The notes below the pieces were generated by a model. It was not told the DNA's origin. It made no database searches and was given only the letters and a program-made list of their open reading frames with translations. Source: Macrotis lagotis (Eukaryota > Chordata > Mammalia > Peramelemorphia > Peramelidae). Taken from it: a DNA stretch of 64,000 nucleotides. Location of the stretch: positions 2,612,878 to 2,676,877 of the forward strand of contig NC_133663.1 of assembly GCF_037893015.1 (NCBI RefSeq), given 5' to 3'. The translations under genes and the position numbers were made by a program. Shown piece by piece: positions 32,134 through 41,982 of this stretch (the first letter of the stretch is position 1; every line of letters begins with the position of its first letter).

Positions 32134-32134
<1 letters not shown>
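30111..32134. other. Unique DNA with a reversed MIR scrap
   Basis: A MIR-like scrap lies at 30605-30725 (GACGTGACTTGCCCAGGGCT, TGAATTTGAATTTGGGTC). The rest is unique. The segment 30960-31150 is moderately CpG-rich and holds an inverted CCAAT-type word (GTGATTGGCTGGG), but no initiator or TATA context. Confidence 0.4.

Positions 32135-32182
<48 letters not shown>
32135..32182 (+). repeat. (GA)24 microsatellite
   Basis: Pure GA run within a wider purine-rich stretch from about 32085, followed by GCGAGCGAG. Confidence 0.95.
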
Positions 32183-32191
<9 letters not shown>

Positions 32192-32487
32192 AGAAGTCCA
32201 AGGGTGGAGCTGAGTCATTGCAGAGACTGGAGTCTTGATGTCAGAGAGGTGAAGGGGTAGATGGGAGGGGGAGGGGATGGGGTAGAGGGATTGGGTGGGA
32301 CTGGGGATATGGGGGGCACAGCATTGGGGAATGGGGTCATTCTAACCATTAGTCAGTCCAACCCCAAATCTAGGACCTCAAAGAGGAAGGGGAAGTCCTA
32401 ACTCAGATCCTAGGCTGTGTGGCCTTTGGTAAGTCAGGCCATTTGGCTTTTCTTCAGTGTTTTTTTTAATCACCAAAATGGGGGGCC
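32183..32487. other. Unique DNA with G-rich quadruplex potential
   Basis: G tracts of 3-5 at 32254-32282 (spaced by 1-5 bases) could form a G-quadruplex. No gene. Confidence 0.45.
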
Positions 32488-32610
32488 ACTGAGAGGCGAT
32501 ATGTTACAGTGGAAAAAGCTGGACTTGGAGACTGAAACTGAGTTCGAATTCTGGCTCTGCCTCTGAGCACCTGTGTGACCTTAACCTCTCTGGGTCTCAG
32601 TTTCCTTGTG
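32488..32610 (+). mobile_element. MIR element
   Basis: GATATGTTACAGTGGAAAAA, GAGTTCGAATTCTGGCTCTG, ACCTGTGTGACCTTAACC and GGGTCTCAGTTTCCTTGTGT in canonical order. Confidence 0.8.
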
Positions 32611-32751
32611 TATAAAACAAAGGGGTTGGATCTGGTGACCCCAAAGGTCCCCTCCAGCTCTGAGTCTGATTTGAGGGTAAGATTCTGTGACCGAGTCAGT
32701 CCTTAGAGAGCTGTGCCCCAATAAAATCTGACACGAAAGAGTGTTAGAGAA

Positions 32752-33006
32752 GCTAGGGGGTGCATAGTGCATGGACAGCTCTCCCTAGCACCAGGAAGAC
32801 TCACCTTCCCAAGTTCAAATCCCACCTCAGACACTCACCAGCTGTGTGACCCTTGCCAAGTCACTTCACCCTGTTGGCCTCAGTTTCCTTATCTGTAAAG
32901 ATGAGCTGAAAAGGGAAATGGAAAACCACTCCAGCATCTCTGCCAAGAAAACCCCAGCTGGAGTCACAAAGAGTTGAACACAACTGAAAAAGATTCAACA
33001 ACAACC
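32752..33006 (+). mobile_element. Full-length long tRNA-type SINE (MAR1/THER-like)
   Basis: Complete layout: head with GGGGGTGCATAGTGCATGGA, CAAGTTCAAATCCCACCTCA, CTCAGTTTCCTTATCTGTAA, TGGAAAACCACTCCAGCATC, AAGAAAACCCCAGCTGGAGT, GAGTTGAACACAACTGAAAA and a CAACAACAACC end. Confidence 0.85.
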
Positions 33007-35029
33007 ATAATAAGGTTCTCACTGAGCCCTCATGTCCACTTGTGTCCCTCCCAAAGCAAGCGCTCTTACCTTGGATGTGTCACCTCTTTATGACAGAATA
33101 TTAACTATCAGGGCGGCACATGTCCTCTGAGGGATTGTGGGCGCCTTGGCCTTAGGTAGCAGCCACTCAGAGTTGTCAGAGGTTGGCGGCTGTTTCTTGG
33201 GCCCTCATTTTGTATCTCCACGGACTAATATCTCCCGAAAGAACAGAAGGCTCCGTGATCGATCCGGGCCTCCAGAGATCCTTGATTCTATTTGGTTCAA
33301 TTTGTACTGTGGAGAATGGGCATGTATGAGCACAGCCAGAGCCAAGAGCAGGTTGGGAGCAAGTGGGGAGCAAAGCTGGGTCATCCTTTCTTCATGAAAA
33401 TTTGAAGTGGAACCTTTGATGGCAGAGAGGCGGACGATGGGAGTGGAGGTGGGGTCGGGGTGGGGGAATGGGAGTGGAAGGAAGCAGAGCTGTTTGGAAC
33501 CTTCCGAGGCTGAAGACAAATTTCTTTCCAAAGACAGGACGAGCACCTGGTGAACTGACTTTACTCAGGGGTGTCACCATCTCTGACAGGAGAATTGATG
33601 GGGCATCTGGAAATGCTACCTCTGGCTTGGGGCCAGGCTGGCCATCTGTCCCTGGCACAGCCTTCACATGATGGAATGATGGGCCGTGCTGTTACCTGGC
33701 TGTTTGGGCTTCCAGGCTCCTCTGTGGGGAGGTTATTTCTTCTTAGCTGTTTCCTCTCATTCAGGGCATTGCCACCAGGTGAATGGAGGTTTGGGGGATG
33801 CCTGTGTCACCCAATTGCTCGGGCTTCCCAGATGGATCAGATTGCTCCTACTTAGCATGTGTATTGGGAGTCATCAGGGCAGGGTCTGTGGGATTCTAGG
33901 CTGTTCCTGAGACACTGGAGATCTGGCCTTGATGCTGAAGGACTTTAGCCTGGGGATGACACCACAGCCCCCACTAGTCTCCTGTAGTGGGGATGTGTGG
34001 TTGGATGCTACTGGACTGAGCAGTGAGCCAAAAAGAGTGGTCGATGCAGTAAGAGGATTGTTTCCTCCTGGTCTCTCTTTCCCTCCCTCTCCTGCTTTTC
34101 TCTCTCTCTCCCTCCTCCTCTCTGCTTCTCCCTCTCCCCTCCCTCTGTCTCTCATGTTCTGAGACTCTGAATCAAGTTCCAGTGAGGCAGCTATGGCAAC
34201 CATTCATACCCAGTAGCGAGGCTTGTCCCCTCCAGGGAGATTGGAGCCTGGCCTTCCTTTGCTTTGTATTTCTTTCCCTGAGCCTAGGAGATCCATGAGC
34301 CTGAGATGAGTGTTCTTGGACTTGACTGGAAACTCAGGAGCTCCTGGGTCTGAGCACTGGCAGCCCAGCAGAAGGGGGGTCCTGGAAATGACTTCTCAGG
34401 GGAGAAGATGACCAAGGCCAAGATAATGAGGCTGGGCCAGAAGACGTGGACTTTAAGGGAGCTCCTTCGGCAGCTGAAGGCAAAATGGCCCTCAGCAGAC
34501 CGTCCTAAGGGGCTTCACATTTTAATCTTTTCAATGCCGATCTTCCAGAAGAGTACAGTGTGTCCTGGGGGGCTGCAGTAAGTTTTCAGTACTTCCCAAT
34601 ACTCCTATATAGGCATTTCTTTTGTGGTGGAGGAAACAGCTGGCCTCTACCTGTTCTATTTGGCACATGAAGGCCTTGCTAGAAGGGCCCTCCCTAAAAG
34701 TAGTTGCCATTGGCATGAACCAAATCTAAACTTTAGGAAACGTCCCTGGGACTGTGGGTGGGTGAGTGAGATGCTGTGGAAGAGCCCGACTCTCCTCTTT
34801 AGGAGTCCTCCTCCCCCAGAGCCTATGAGGTCTCCCTCAGCTCCATCAGAGGTCAGAGCTGGATCTCCTTCATAGGAGAGTGCCCCTGACTCGGGCCAAT
34901 GTTTTTACCCATGTAATAGTCAATTATCTTTTGATTTCTCTATTTTCTCTAAAAATTCCAATTATCCTCAGAATAAAGTTTTCCCTCTTTCCACATCTCT
35001 CACATCCATCTCCTTCTCTGGGTTCTCCT
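33007..35029. other. Unique DNA, 2 kb
   Basis: No gene. A G-quadruplex-capable run lies at 33451-33472 (GGGG-TC-GGGG-T-GGGGG-AAT-GGG) and a pyrimidine patch at 34075-34150. Confidence 0.4.
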
Positions 35030-35480
35030 GGGCATCACCTTTATTTCAGCCGGCCTCCCTTTGAGCTCTCCAGGGCTACCAATGTGGTGCTCCTGAAGCA
35101 CTGACCAAAGACCCTCCCTGGCTCACAAAGTTTCCGTGGCTCCCTATTGCCTCAGTTCCTGATCTGGCCCCTTTCCTCGTCTGCTTGCCCTTCCTTATGT
35201 AGACACCCCAGCCCCACCTCTGTGTGTCTATCCTCATGCCTCCTCCTCATGGTCCTCACCCCCTTCTGTGCCTCCATGGCAGGGATCCAGGCTGGGGTGT
35301 CATTATTCCCCTCTTGGCTGCGCCTCTGACTCTCTCCTAACTTCCTCATCAAGACTCCAAGGGGTCTCTCCTCCTCTCCCACCTCCCCCTGGTTTCAACA
35401 TTCTTTATGTGCCATTATTAGACTATAAGCTCATTGAGGGCAGGGATGCCTCTTGGTGTGTATTTGTTTACCACAGTGGC
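35030..35480 (+). mobile_element. L2-type LINE 3' end, left part
   Basis: TTTCCGTGGCTCCCTATTGC, ACCTCCCCCTGGTTTCAACA and ATAAGCTCATTGAGGGCAGG follow the order of the L2/CR1-clade 3' end. It is cut by a SINE and resumes at about 35746 with ATAGTAAGGGCTCAGTAATT. Confidence 0.7.
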
Positions 35481-35745
35481 TGGCATCTTGTTTAGTCCTT
35501 CAGTCATGTTTGATTCTTCAGGACCTCAATACTGTCCATGGGGTTTTCTTGGCAAAGGTACTGTGGTGGTTTTTGCTATTTCTTCTCCAGTGTGTCCTCA
35601 CTTTACATATGAAGAAACTGAGGCAAATAGGGTTAAATGACTTGCCCAGGGTCACACAGCTAGTAAATGTGTGAGGCTGAATTTAACTCAGATCTTCCTG
35701 ACTTTAGGCCTGGGGCTCTCCCCACAGTCCCACCTAGCTGCCCCA
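35481..35745 (-). mobile_element. Long tRNA-type SINE inserted in L2
   Basis: Reversed full-length copy: TTCAGTCATGTTTGATTCTT, GGGGTTTTCTTGGCAAAGGT, GAAACTGAGGCAAATAGGGT, GTCACACAGCTAGTAAATGT, CCACCTAGCTGCCCC. Flanks CATCTTGTT and CATCTGGTT could be a decayed duplication. Confidence 0.82.
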
Positions 35746-35790
35746 TCTGGTTGAATATAGTAAGGGCTCAGTAATTGCCTGCCGCCTGTC
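35746..35790 (+). mobile_element. L2-type LINE 3' end, right part
   Basis: TTGAATATAGTAAGGGCTCA then GTAATTGCCTG is the L2 tail that should follow the left part ending at about 35480. Confidence 0.6.
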
Positions 35791-35826
35791 TGCCATCCCA
35801 CTGACCTCCTACAGGAGGCGCTCCAA

Positions 35827-35841
35827 GTAGCCCCACTTCTT
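35827..35841 (+). repeat. Retrocopy target-site duplication, left
   Basis: GTAGCCCCACTTCTT, identical to 37883-37897. It abuts the poly-T (poly-A of the minus-strand insert). Confidence 0.95.
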
Positions 35842-37882
35842 TTTTGTGGTTTCTCATCACACATTTATTTATTGTACATTTTCACAATCTGGATTTGCCA
35901 CAGAATTGGGGGCACTGAAGGGGACAGAGTAGGGATAGGGAATGGGGGGGTCTAGACAAAGCCCCACCCCCACATCTCCACCCCCCCCAACCCAGTAGGC
36001 AGCTCTCTTTCTCCTCAACCTCCCAGAATGTGGGACAGGGGAACACAGAGATCCAGTGGCAAGTAAAAGGACTATATCCTTCCCTCCATGTTCCCCTCAA
36101 ATTGTGCCTTTTAAAGAGACTGTTTGACCCTCCTTGAAGCACCAACTCCCCTCAGCCTAGAGGACTTCACAGGAACCATTCCCTTCTTCCCTTGGGAAGG
36201 GGAAGAGATGAGATATCTCCTCCTCCCCAGCAACACATTCTGGCAGTGACTGTTTCCCCCTTCCTTGAATTCAGGGGGGCATCCAAGGGAGGTGGGCAAT
36301 GACAGGACTTTGCAAACCCTCCCTGGAACTTCAGAGTGGGCTATCAGTTCTGTTCCCCACAAGGAGGTGGCTCAGAGGGGAGGAGGTCCATGGAGGACTT
36401 GTGAGGGGTTCCTCAGCCCCCTTACCAGACTCCCCACGGCAGTGACAGCCCCTATTGGCTGGTGACCCCTCCTAGATAAGAATCGGAATGTAGCAGGGCT
36501 CCCCAATTCATCCCAGCTGGGGCGGGAGGGGCAGGTGAGGGGGACCTGCTTGAGAATGTCAGTGAGCCCCCCTACCAAATATGGGAAGTAGGAATGTGGA
36601 GACCCCCAAGTGGCAGAATCATCGGTCCATGAAAACATTTAACTTAAGGCACTTACATACCAGCTGTGGGGTTGAGAGTTGGGGAGGCATTTGTGGAAAG
36701 GAGAAATTGGGAAAGCATGATGACAGACAGAAGGAAATGGATGGTAAAAAAAGTGGAATGGGGGAGGCCACAAGCCCCCAAGTGTTAAAGGCAAAGAACC
36801 CCTCGCTTACGTAAATGTCGAGCAAATAAGGGTAAAATCGGAGGAATCATAGGTGTGTTTAGTAGGTAAAAGGAGACCCAATACAGGTCAAGCGGCAGGG
36901 AGGACGGAGAAGCAAACCAAAAGGGGTGTGGTTATGTAAATGACATGCTAATTGAAATGCTCAAAGCTCCCAGGAGACACTGGGGAGGGAAAGTTGGCTA
37001 AGGGAATCTTTATCACAGTCCATAATGATTGGATAGGCCATAAATATAAGGGGGAGCCCCAGGCTCCTGGGAGGAAAGACATGGGTGGGAGAGAGATGAG
37101 CAGCTAAATCCAGGCAAAAAGGAAGATGGAAGGAGAATAGAGAATGTCGCATAGCAAATGCAGATGAGGGGATTGTGGGTCAAAAGAAAAATAAAGGAAT
37201 GAAGAGTTAGGGGAAAGAAATGGATGATGGGCAGGGGAGAGAAGTTAAGAACAACCAGAAAAAATCTTTTAGTAATAAAACTACAAACAGACCAAATATA
37301 TATAATGTACATATGTATAAATAACAGCTGGCTATTTACAAGGGGGGGCACACACGCAGACACACTGGAGGGGGGACAGGAGAAGGGGCTGGAAGATATG
37401 GCTGAGAGAGCCATGGAGGGAGGGGGCCCTCTCCCGGGCAGGGGCAGCTCCTGCTGCGGGCTTAGGTGCTGGAATAAACAATGATGAGGATGAGGATGAT
37501 GGCGCATATCACTCCGAGGATGATCATCATTTTGAGGTTTTTCCACCAGTATTTACGCTTGAGCTTAGCAGCACTTGTCTCAAACTGGGAAGCCCCAGCC
37601 TGGAGGGCATCTGCACGGTCATCTAGTTCTGAGAACTTCTGGTCCCGCTCTAGGGCCTTGTCCACATTCACCCCATGATATCCACCACCTCATCCACCTG
37701 GGCCTGGGTTTGCTGCAGCCTCCTGTTGCTAGTGAGATTTGGGGGGGCAGCGGGAGGGCCCCCTCTCCTTCTGGGGCAGCAGGGGCAGGGCAGGAGCAGG
37801 AGCAGACATGGCAGGGACAGCGGCGGCTCCGGCTCCACTGGCTCCGAGTGGTGCTGCCGAGCCTGGGGACGGGAAGATGGCC
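35842..37882 (-). pseudogene. VAMP2: Processed VAMP2 (synaptobrevin-2) pseudogene
   Basis: A 2041-bp retrotransposed cDNA copy of VAMP2, the vesicle v-SNARE that pairs with syntaxin and SNAP-25 in regulated exocytosis. The coding part (37462-37809) has no introns, whereas VAMP2 genes do. The start codon at 37809-37807 opens MSAPAPA. A shift then moves the frame to give PPNLTSNRRLQQTQAQ and VDEVVDIM. A one-base loss in the G run at 37671-37675 (ATGAGGGTG expected, ATGGGGTGA seen) shifts back to [12 protein letters not shown], the [25 protein letters not shown] stretch, YWWKNLKMM and a hydrophobic membrane anchor ending VYSST-stop (TAA at 37464-37462). The residue order fits VAMP2 better than VAMP1 (PPNMTSN, VEEVVDII) or VAMP3. 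About 73 bp of 5' UTR and 1.62 kb of 3' UTR-like sequence remain, ending in overlapping AATAAA signals (35864-35873) and a 4-6 A tail. A perfect 15-bp duplication flanks it. Not expected to make full-length protein. Confidence 0.95.
35864..35873 (-). promoter_or_regulatory. Polyadenylation signals of the VAMP2 retrocopy
   Basis: The minus strand reads AATAAATAAA, two overlapping AATAAA hexamers, about 20 bases before the residual poly-A. This is the normal spacing for the parent transcript's cleavage site. Confidence 0.85.
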
Positions 37883-37897
37883 GTAGCCCCACTTCTT
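37883..37897 (+). repeat. Retrocopy target-site duplication, right
   Basis: GTAGCCCCACTTCTT, identical to 35827-35841. It marks the 5' end of the inserted cDNA. Confidence 0.95.
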
Positions 37898-38034
37898 ATG
37901 GAAGACTTCCCTTGTCCCTCAGGATGCTCTCTCCCGTCCCAAATTAGGCTGTATCGGTCACGATGCTTTGTGCTTCCATTAAAATGGGAAGACGGGTCCT
38001 TTTCCTAATGGAATTCTGTTTGGCCATTGTTGAG
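37898..38034. other. Unique DNA
   Basis: Nothing recognised. Confidence 0.4.
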
Positions 38035-38170
38035 ATTGCCTCCCTGTGGCACGTACTGGGGATATAAAGACAAATCAAAGTAGTCCCTGCCCTCAAGGGG
38101 CTTCCATTCTCAGACCAACCAGCTCATTCAGTGCAACGAACATTTATTAAGCACCAACTGTATACCAAGT
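38035..38170 (-). mobile_element. L2 3'-end fragment
   Basis: GGGGATATAAAGACAAATCA, AGTAGTCCCTGCCCTCAAGG and GAACATTTATTAAGCACCAA are the reversed L2 3' end, partly rearranged. Confidence 0.6.
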
Positions 38171-38224
38171 CTCACCCAGCTGCCTCTGCTGCCTCTTTTC
38201 TCAGTGTTTTAATCCATGTGGTCC

Positions 38225-38290
38225 TTTGCCTGAGTAGAGAACACAGAAGACATTTAATAAATGTTTGTTGAGTGACTGAATGATTGGCCT
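38225..38290 (+). mobile_element. L2 3'-end tail
   Basis: GACATTTAATAAATGTTTGT then TGAGTGACTGAATGATTGG is an L2 tail in the opposite sense to the previous fragment. Confidence 0.6.
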
Positions 38291-38974
38291 GGCTTTCCAG
38301 TGGAGCTTGTCACTAACCCTAACCCTCAGCCCACCCTGTCTCTTCATGTGGGGCATTAGGAAATTCATGTTAAGAAGTAGAATCAACACGGTCCAAAGAG
38401 CTCCCACGGGGCTCGGCCTCCAGCGGCTCCTTTGTTCTTGATGCTCCAGTCCACAAAAGACTCACGTCCAGCTTTGGAGGCCTTGGGTTCCCTGGTCAGG
38501 TGGGCGCTGCCTCAGCTCCCTGGCCAGGTCCAGGAAGTGGCCGATGATGGGACTTCTGTGCAGGGGGCTCTTCTTTGGAACTGAACAGTTGCCATGGACC
38601 CCAGAGGAAAGAAACGAGTGCGGAAGCTGCCTGGAGAAGAGAACAAATGCCATCGATACGTGTTAAAATGCCGAAGAGCTAGAAAGAGAAAGAGAGAGAA
38701 CCCAGGTGCCCAAAGTCGGCTTTTCCATCCGATTGCGGATTCATCAAAGAATGTGGGATCTCCGAATGCACGGCGTGTCATTTCCTGAGACAAGCTTGGC
38801 CTGGGCTGGGGAAGTGCCTGAGTCATTCCCTTTCCTCTCCCTCTCCCCTCCAAGGAAGGCCTGACCCGAGAGTTGCCAGTGGAAGAAAGGCCCTTGATTT
38901 TTTGTTTGGTCAGACCCGAGGAGCATGTGCAAATACAAACCTTCCTGAAGTGGAGCTGTGGCCACCAGAAGGCT
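38291..38974. other. Unique DNA
   Basis: A basic 64-codon frame at 38594-38788 (start MDPRGKKRVRKLPGEE) is unlike any family I know and is overlapped by a 113-codon frame on the other strand. No support as a gene. Confidence 0.35.
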
Positions 38975-39135
38975 CTGCTAAGGATAGTGGGAAGGCAGCA
39001 GAACCTTAGCCGGCAACCCCCTCCTCTGAGGTGGCTCTTGTCAGGCCACTGGCTTCTCAGGCCTCAGTTTCCTTAATTGTAAAATGAGATTGCCGGTCTC
39101 ATCCAACTCCAAATCTCGGCCTCAGTGTCTTTGGG
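38975..39135 (+). mobile_element. MIR element
   Basis: CCTCAGTTTCCTTAATTGTA, AAATGAGATTGCCGGTCTCA and CTCATCCAACTCCAAATCTC follow MIR/related order. Confidence 0.65.
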
Positions 39136-39654
39136 AGAATTCTGAAGTGGTCTCCCATCGAGGGAAGGCAACATGTAGGTGAGGAGCAGGAGGCTGGACC
39201 TCAGGGAACTGGGACTTCATCCGGCCAAGACAGCTCATTTCAGTCCCAGGTAGGCCTCCTTGGGCAAGGAGATTCTCCTTTCTGGACCCGAGTGTCTGTC
39301 TTTGCCTTCACACACAAATACAGGCAGGATCTATGATGTTGTCAGGTAGGGAAAATCCCTCTACTTGTGCAGCTAGCGACTCTAACCCTGACGTAGGGAG
39401 GTGCAGGCAGGCAGCTGGGCTTGGGGGTTCTGTGGTCTCTTCAGCACATTACCACTTACAGATGCGCATGCATCTCATTCACTTGGTCATTCATTAAGCA
39501 CCTCCTGTTTACCCTGCCCTTTATTAAGCACCAAGGTAGATTCCTCTATCCTTGAAGAGTTTGGGCAAAGTGACCTGGGCAGATGATGAAAGTCACTCAG
39601 TGTTTGTGTTTCCAGGATCTCAGGAAGGAAGCTGCTGCTAATGGCTTTTTCATC
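39136..39654. other. Unique DNA with L2-like words
   Basis: ATTCATTAAGCACCTCCTGT at 39489-39510 resembles a reversed L2 end. Nothing else recognised. Confidence 0.35.
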
Positions 39655-39795
39655 TGTCGGGATTGCCCAGGTCTTCTGTAAATCCTCCCCAGAGGTCCTC
39701 CCAACATGCAGGGGACCTTCTCCTGAGCACTGGGGATCACTGGCTGTCCATCTCTTATTCCTTGGCCTCCTTCTTGGCCATTGTGCTGACCAGGG
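39655..39795 (+). repeat. Inverted repeat arm A, unknown family
   Basis: About 135 bp matches the reverse complement of 40925-41100. Shared words are GTCTTCTGTAAATCCTC, CCTCCCAACATGCAGG, CCTGAGCACT and CCATCTCTTATTCCTTGG. About 88% identical by hand, with a 15-base gap. It is not SINE, L1 or a known L2 segment. Confidence 0.75.
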
Positions 39796-39829
39796 CCTAT
39801 GCCTCACAAGCTGGCCCCCATCAAGCTCT

Positions 39830-40250
39830 CCATTTTTGCCACCCTTGCTATGACTACCGATGGGTCTTCACTCTGCTTCTCAGTATCTCCCCCATGGATG
39901 ACATCATTTTAAATGCTGTGCCAAGCTCCTTTCCCATACAACTTGCCATTGACCTTCTCTGACCGTTACACCAACCTTCGGCCATGCTTGGGACCCATGC
40001 TGCCTCACCAGACGCAGCTTGAGCCCCTTACCCTTCTGCACGAGCCGGCCCCTCCCCTTTCTAATATGTTGCATGAATTCTCATCGATTCTCCTGCTGTT
40101 TACTCTTTGTACCCTTAGAGGGACCCTTGTTTAATTCCCTTTGGATATCAGGTCCTTCATTCATTACACTGAGCTCTCTAGCACTTAGTACCATGTCTGG
40201 AAAACAGTAGGTGCCAAAGAAATGCTTATTGGTTGATAGACCAACTCTGG
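39830..40250 (+). mobile_element. L2-like LINE 3' end
   Basis: CTTCGGCCATGCTTGGGACC, GAATTCTCATCGATTCTCCT, CTAGCACTTAGTACCATGTC and GAAATGCTTATTGGTTGATA resemble the diverged L2 3' end and tail. Confidence 0.5.
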
Positions 40251-40534
40251 GCTTAGCCAAGGTTTTCAGTTCCTTCCCCTATAAAATAGAGATTTTGTGC
40301 CATTGGCCTAAAAGGGTATTTACTTGGTGGCAAGGACTTTGTGTTAAGACCTTAGAGACAGGTGAGCCATTACTCAGAAGTTTATTTCTATTTATTTAGT
40401 TTCCCCCCACCCCCATATCTCCAGTGGCCAGCACAGGGCAAGGCACAATCCATTTTGGGTTTGTTGAGTTGAATGGATTCAGATAGTCAGTCAATAGGTC
40501 TTTCTCATCTACAGAGTAGATGGAAGTGAGGGAA
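40251..40534. other. Unique DNA
   Basis: Nothing recognised. Confidence 0.4.
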
Positions 40535-40730
40535 GGGGACAAACATCTATAAAGAGCTCACCAGGTCCTAGGCACCATATGATCTCATCTGATCCTCACA
40601 ACCACCCCCCTGGGAGGCAGAGCAGGAGGAACTTGCCCAGGGCCACTAAGCAACAGATGCTGGATTTGAACTCAAGTCTTCCCAAACCCAGCCCCAGAAC
40701 TCTCTGCTCTACGCCTCCCAGTTGTCTGGA
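40535..40730 (-). mobile_element. MIR-like SINE
   Basis: CTCATCTGATCCTCACAACC, GAACTTGCCCAGGGCCACTA, GCTGGATTTGAACTCAAGTC and the reversed head near 40715. Confidence 0.65.
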
Positions 40731-40924
40731 GCTCCCCCTTGGAAGGGGCGTCTGCACCTTTTCTCTCTTCCCAACTATTGTCAAGGTCTCACCGACAGGG
40801 AGAGTAATGGGTATTTATTGGATTGATGTAGATTAGGACCAGGAAGCAGAGCCTTGAATGCCAGGATCAGGGGGTGATTCTTTCTTTGGCCAGAGGGCTC
40901 TGAGGGAAGAACAAAAAGGTGGGA

Positions 40925-41100
40925 GGGTGACTTATGAGGCATAGGTTCTGGACAGCACAGGAAATGGCCAAGCAATAAGTCCAAGGAATAAGAGATGGAG
41001 AGCCAGTGATCCCCAAGGCCTATGACAGTGCTCAGGAGGAGGTCTCCTGCATGTTGGGAGGATCTCTGGAGAGGATTTACAGAAGACATAGGCAAGTAAG
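40925..41100 (-). repeat. Inverted repeat arm B, unknown family
   Basis: Reverse-complement partner of 39655-39795. It contains a 15-base insertion relative to arm A near 41015-41032. The flanks do not match, so the pair is not one large palindrome. Confidence 0.75.
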
Positions 41101-41982
41101 GCAGGAGCCAGAAGGGACCCCAGCAGGGAGAGAAAGGGGTCAGGCAGGGCTCCCAGATGCCCTTTCCCTGATCTGACCCTGCCTGCTGCAGTTCTGTTCC
41201 TTCTCACCTTTCCCACCTGCCAGGTCCCTCTCCAAATCTGCAGGAGGATGCAGCAATGAGCCAGGTCCAGATGCAGGAGCTTAATTAGACATTCCGGTGC
41301 TGTTGGCCCATGCTAGGAGAGCAGCCCAGACTCTCGGATCAAGGTCAGCCCAGATCTGCCCTTGCCAGCAGCCAAGGAGGCATGGTGAATCAGGAATCCT
41401 GGGGGTTGGAGCCCAAAGAGAATCCACTCCCATATGACAGATAAGGAAACTGAATCAAAGAGCAGTGAGATGGCCTGCCCATGGCCCAAACACTCATCAG
41501 TGGCAGAGCCAGTCTTCTCTTTCTCCTATCACTTTCATCTCCCCCACCCATTTTACAGACAAAGAATCCGAGACTCAGAGGAGAAGAGGCTTTAGGTTCA
41601 TCACATGTCAGATCTGGGAAGGCAGGAGAAATCATCAGGTTCAGCCCCATCCCCTGACAGAGGAGGAAAGGCAGAGATGCTCCCCCAGAGAACCCCTGCC
41701 CCAAAGCCAAGGCCACCAGTTGGGCCGGGCCCAAGACTTCCCAACAGCTCCCTCTTTTCTATAGAATGTTCCCTAAGTAACCCCTGGGGATTCCCAGTGC
41801 TGATGGGAAACGAGCCAGGCGTGGAAGGACAAAAGGTGACTTCGGATGGGACTGAATGGAGGCTGGACCCTTTGTCAGTTCACCACAGTTCAGCTCCACA
41901 AATACGTATTGTCCAGGGCTGGGGGATGGACAGATGGAGTTCCTGATGGATTGAAAGAGATTTCCTCGTGGATAAAATGACC
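41101..41982. other. Unique DNA with MIR scraps
   Basis: A reversed MIR-like scrap lies at about 41430-41595 (GATAAGGAAACTGAATCAAA, CCATTTTACAGACAAAGAAT). The rest is unique. Confidence 0.4.

Noticed and set aside
38594-38788. Basic 64-codon frame that looks ribosomal-protein-like
   Set aside because: No match to any ribosomal protein or DNA-binding family I know, and an antisense frame is longer.
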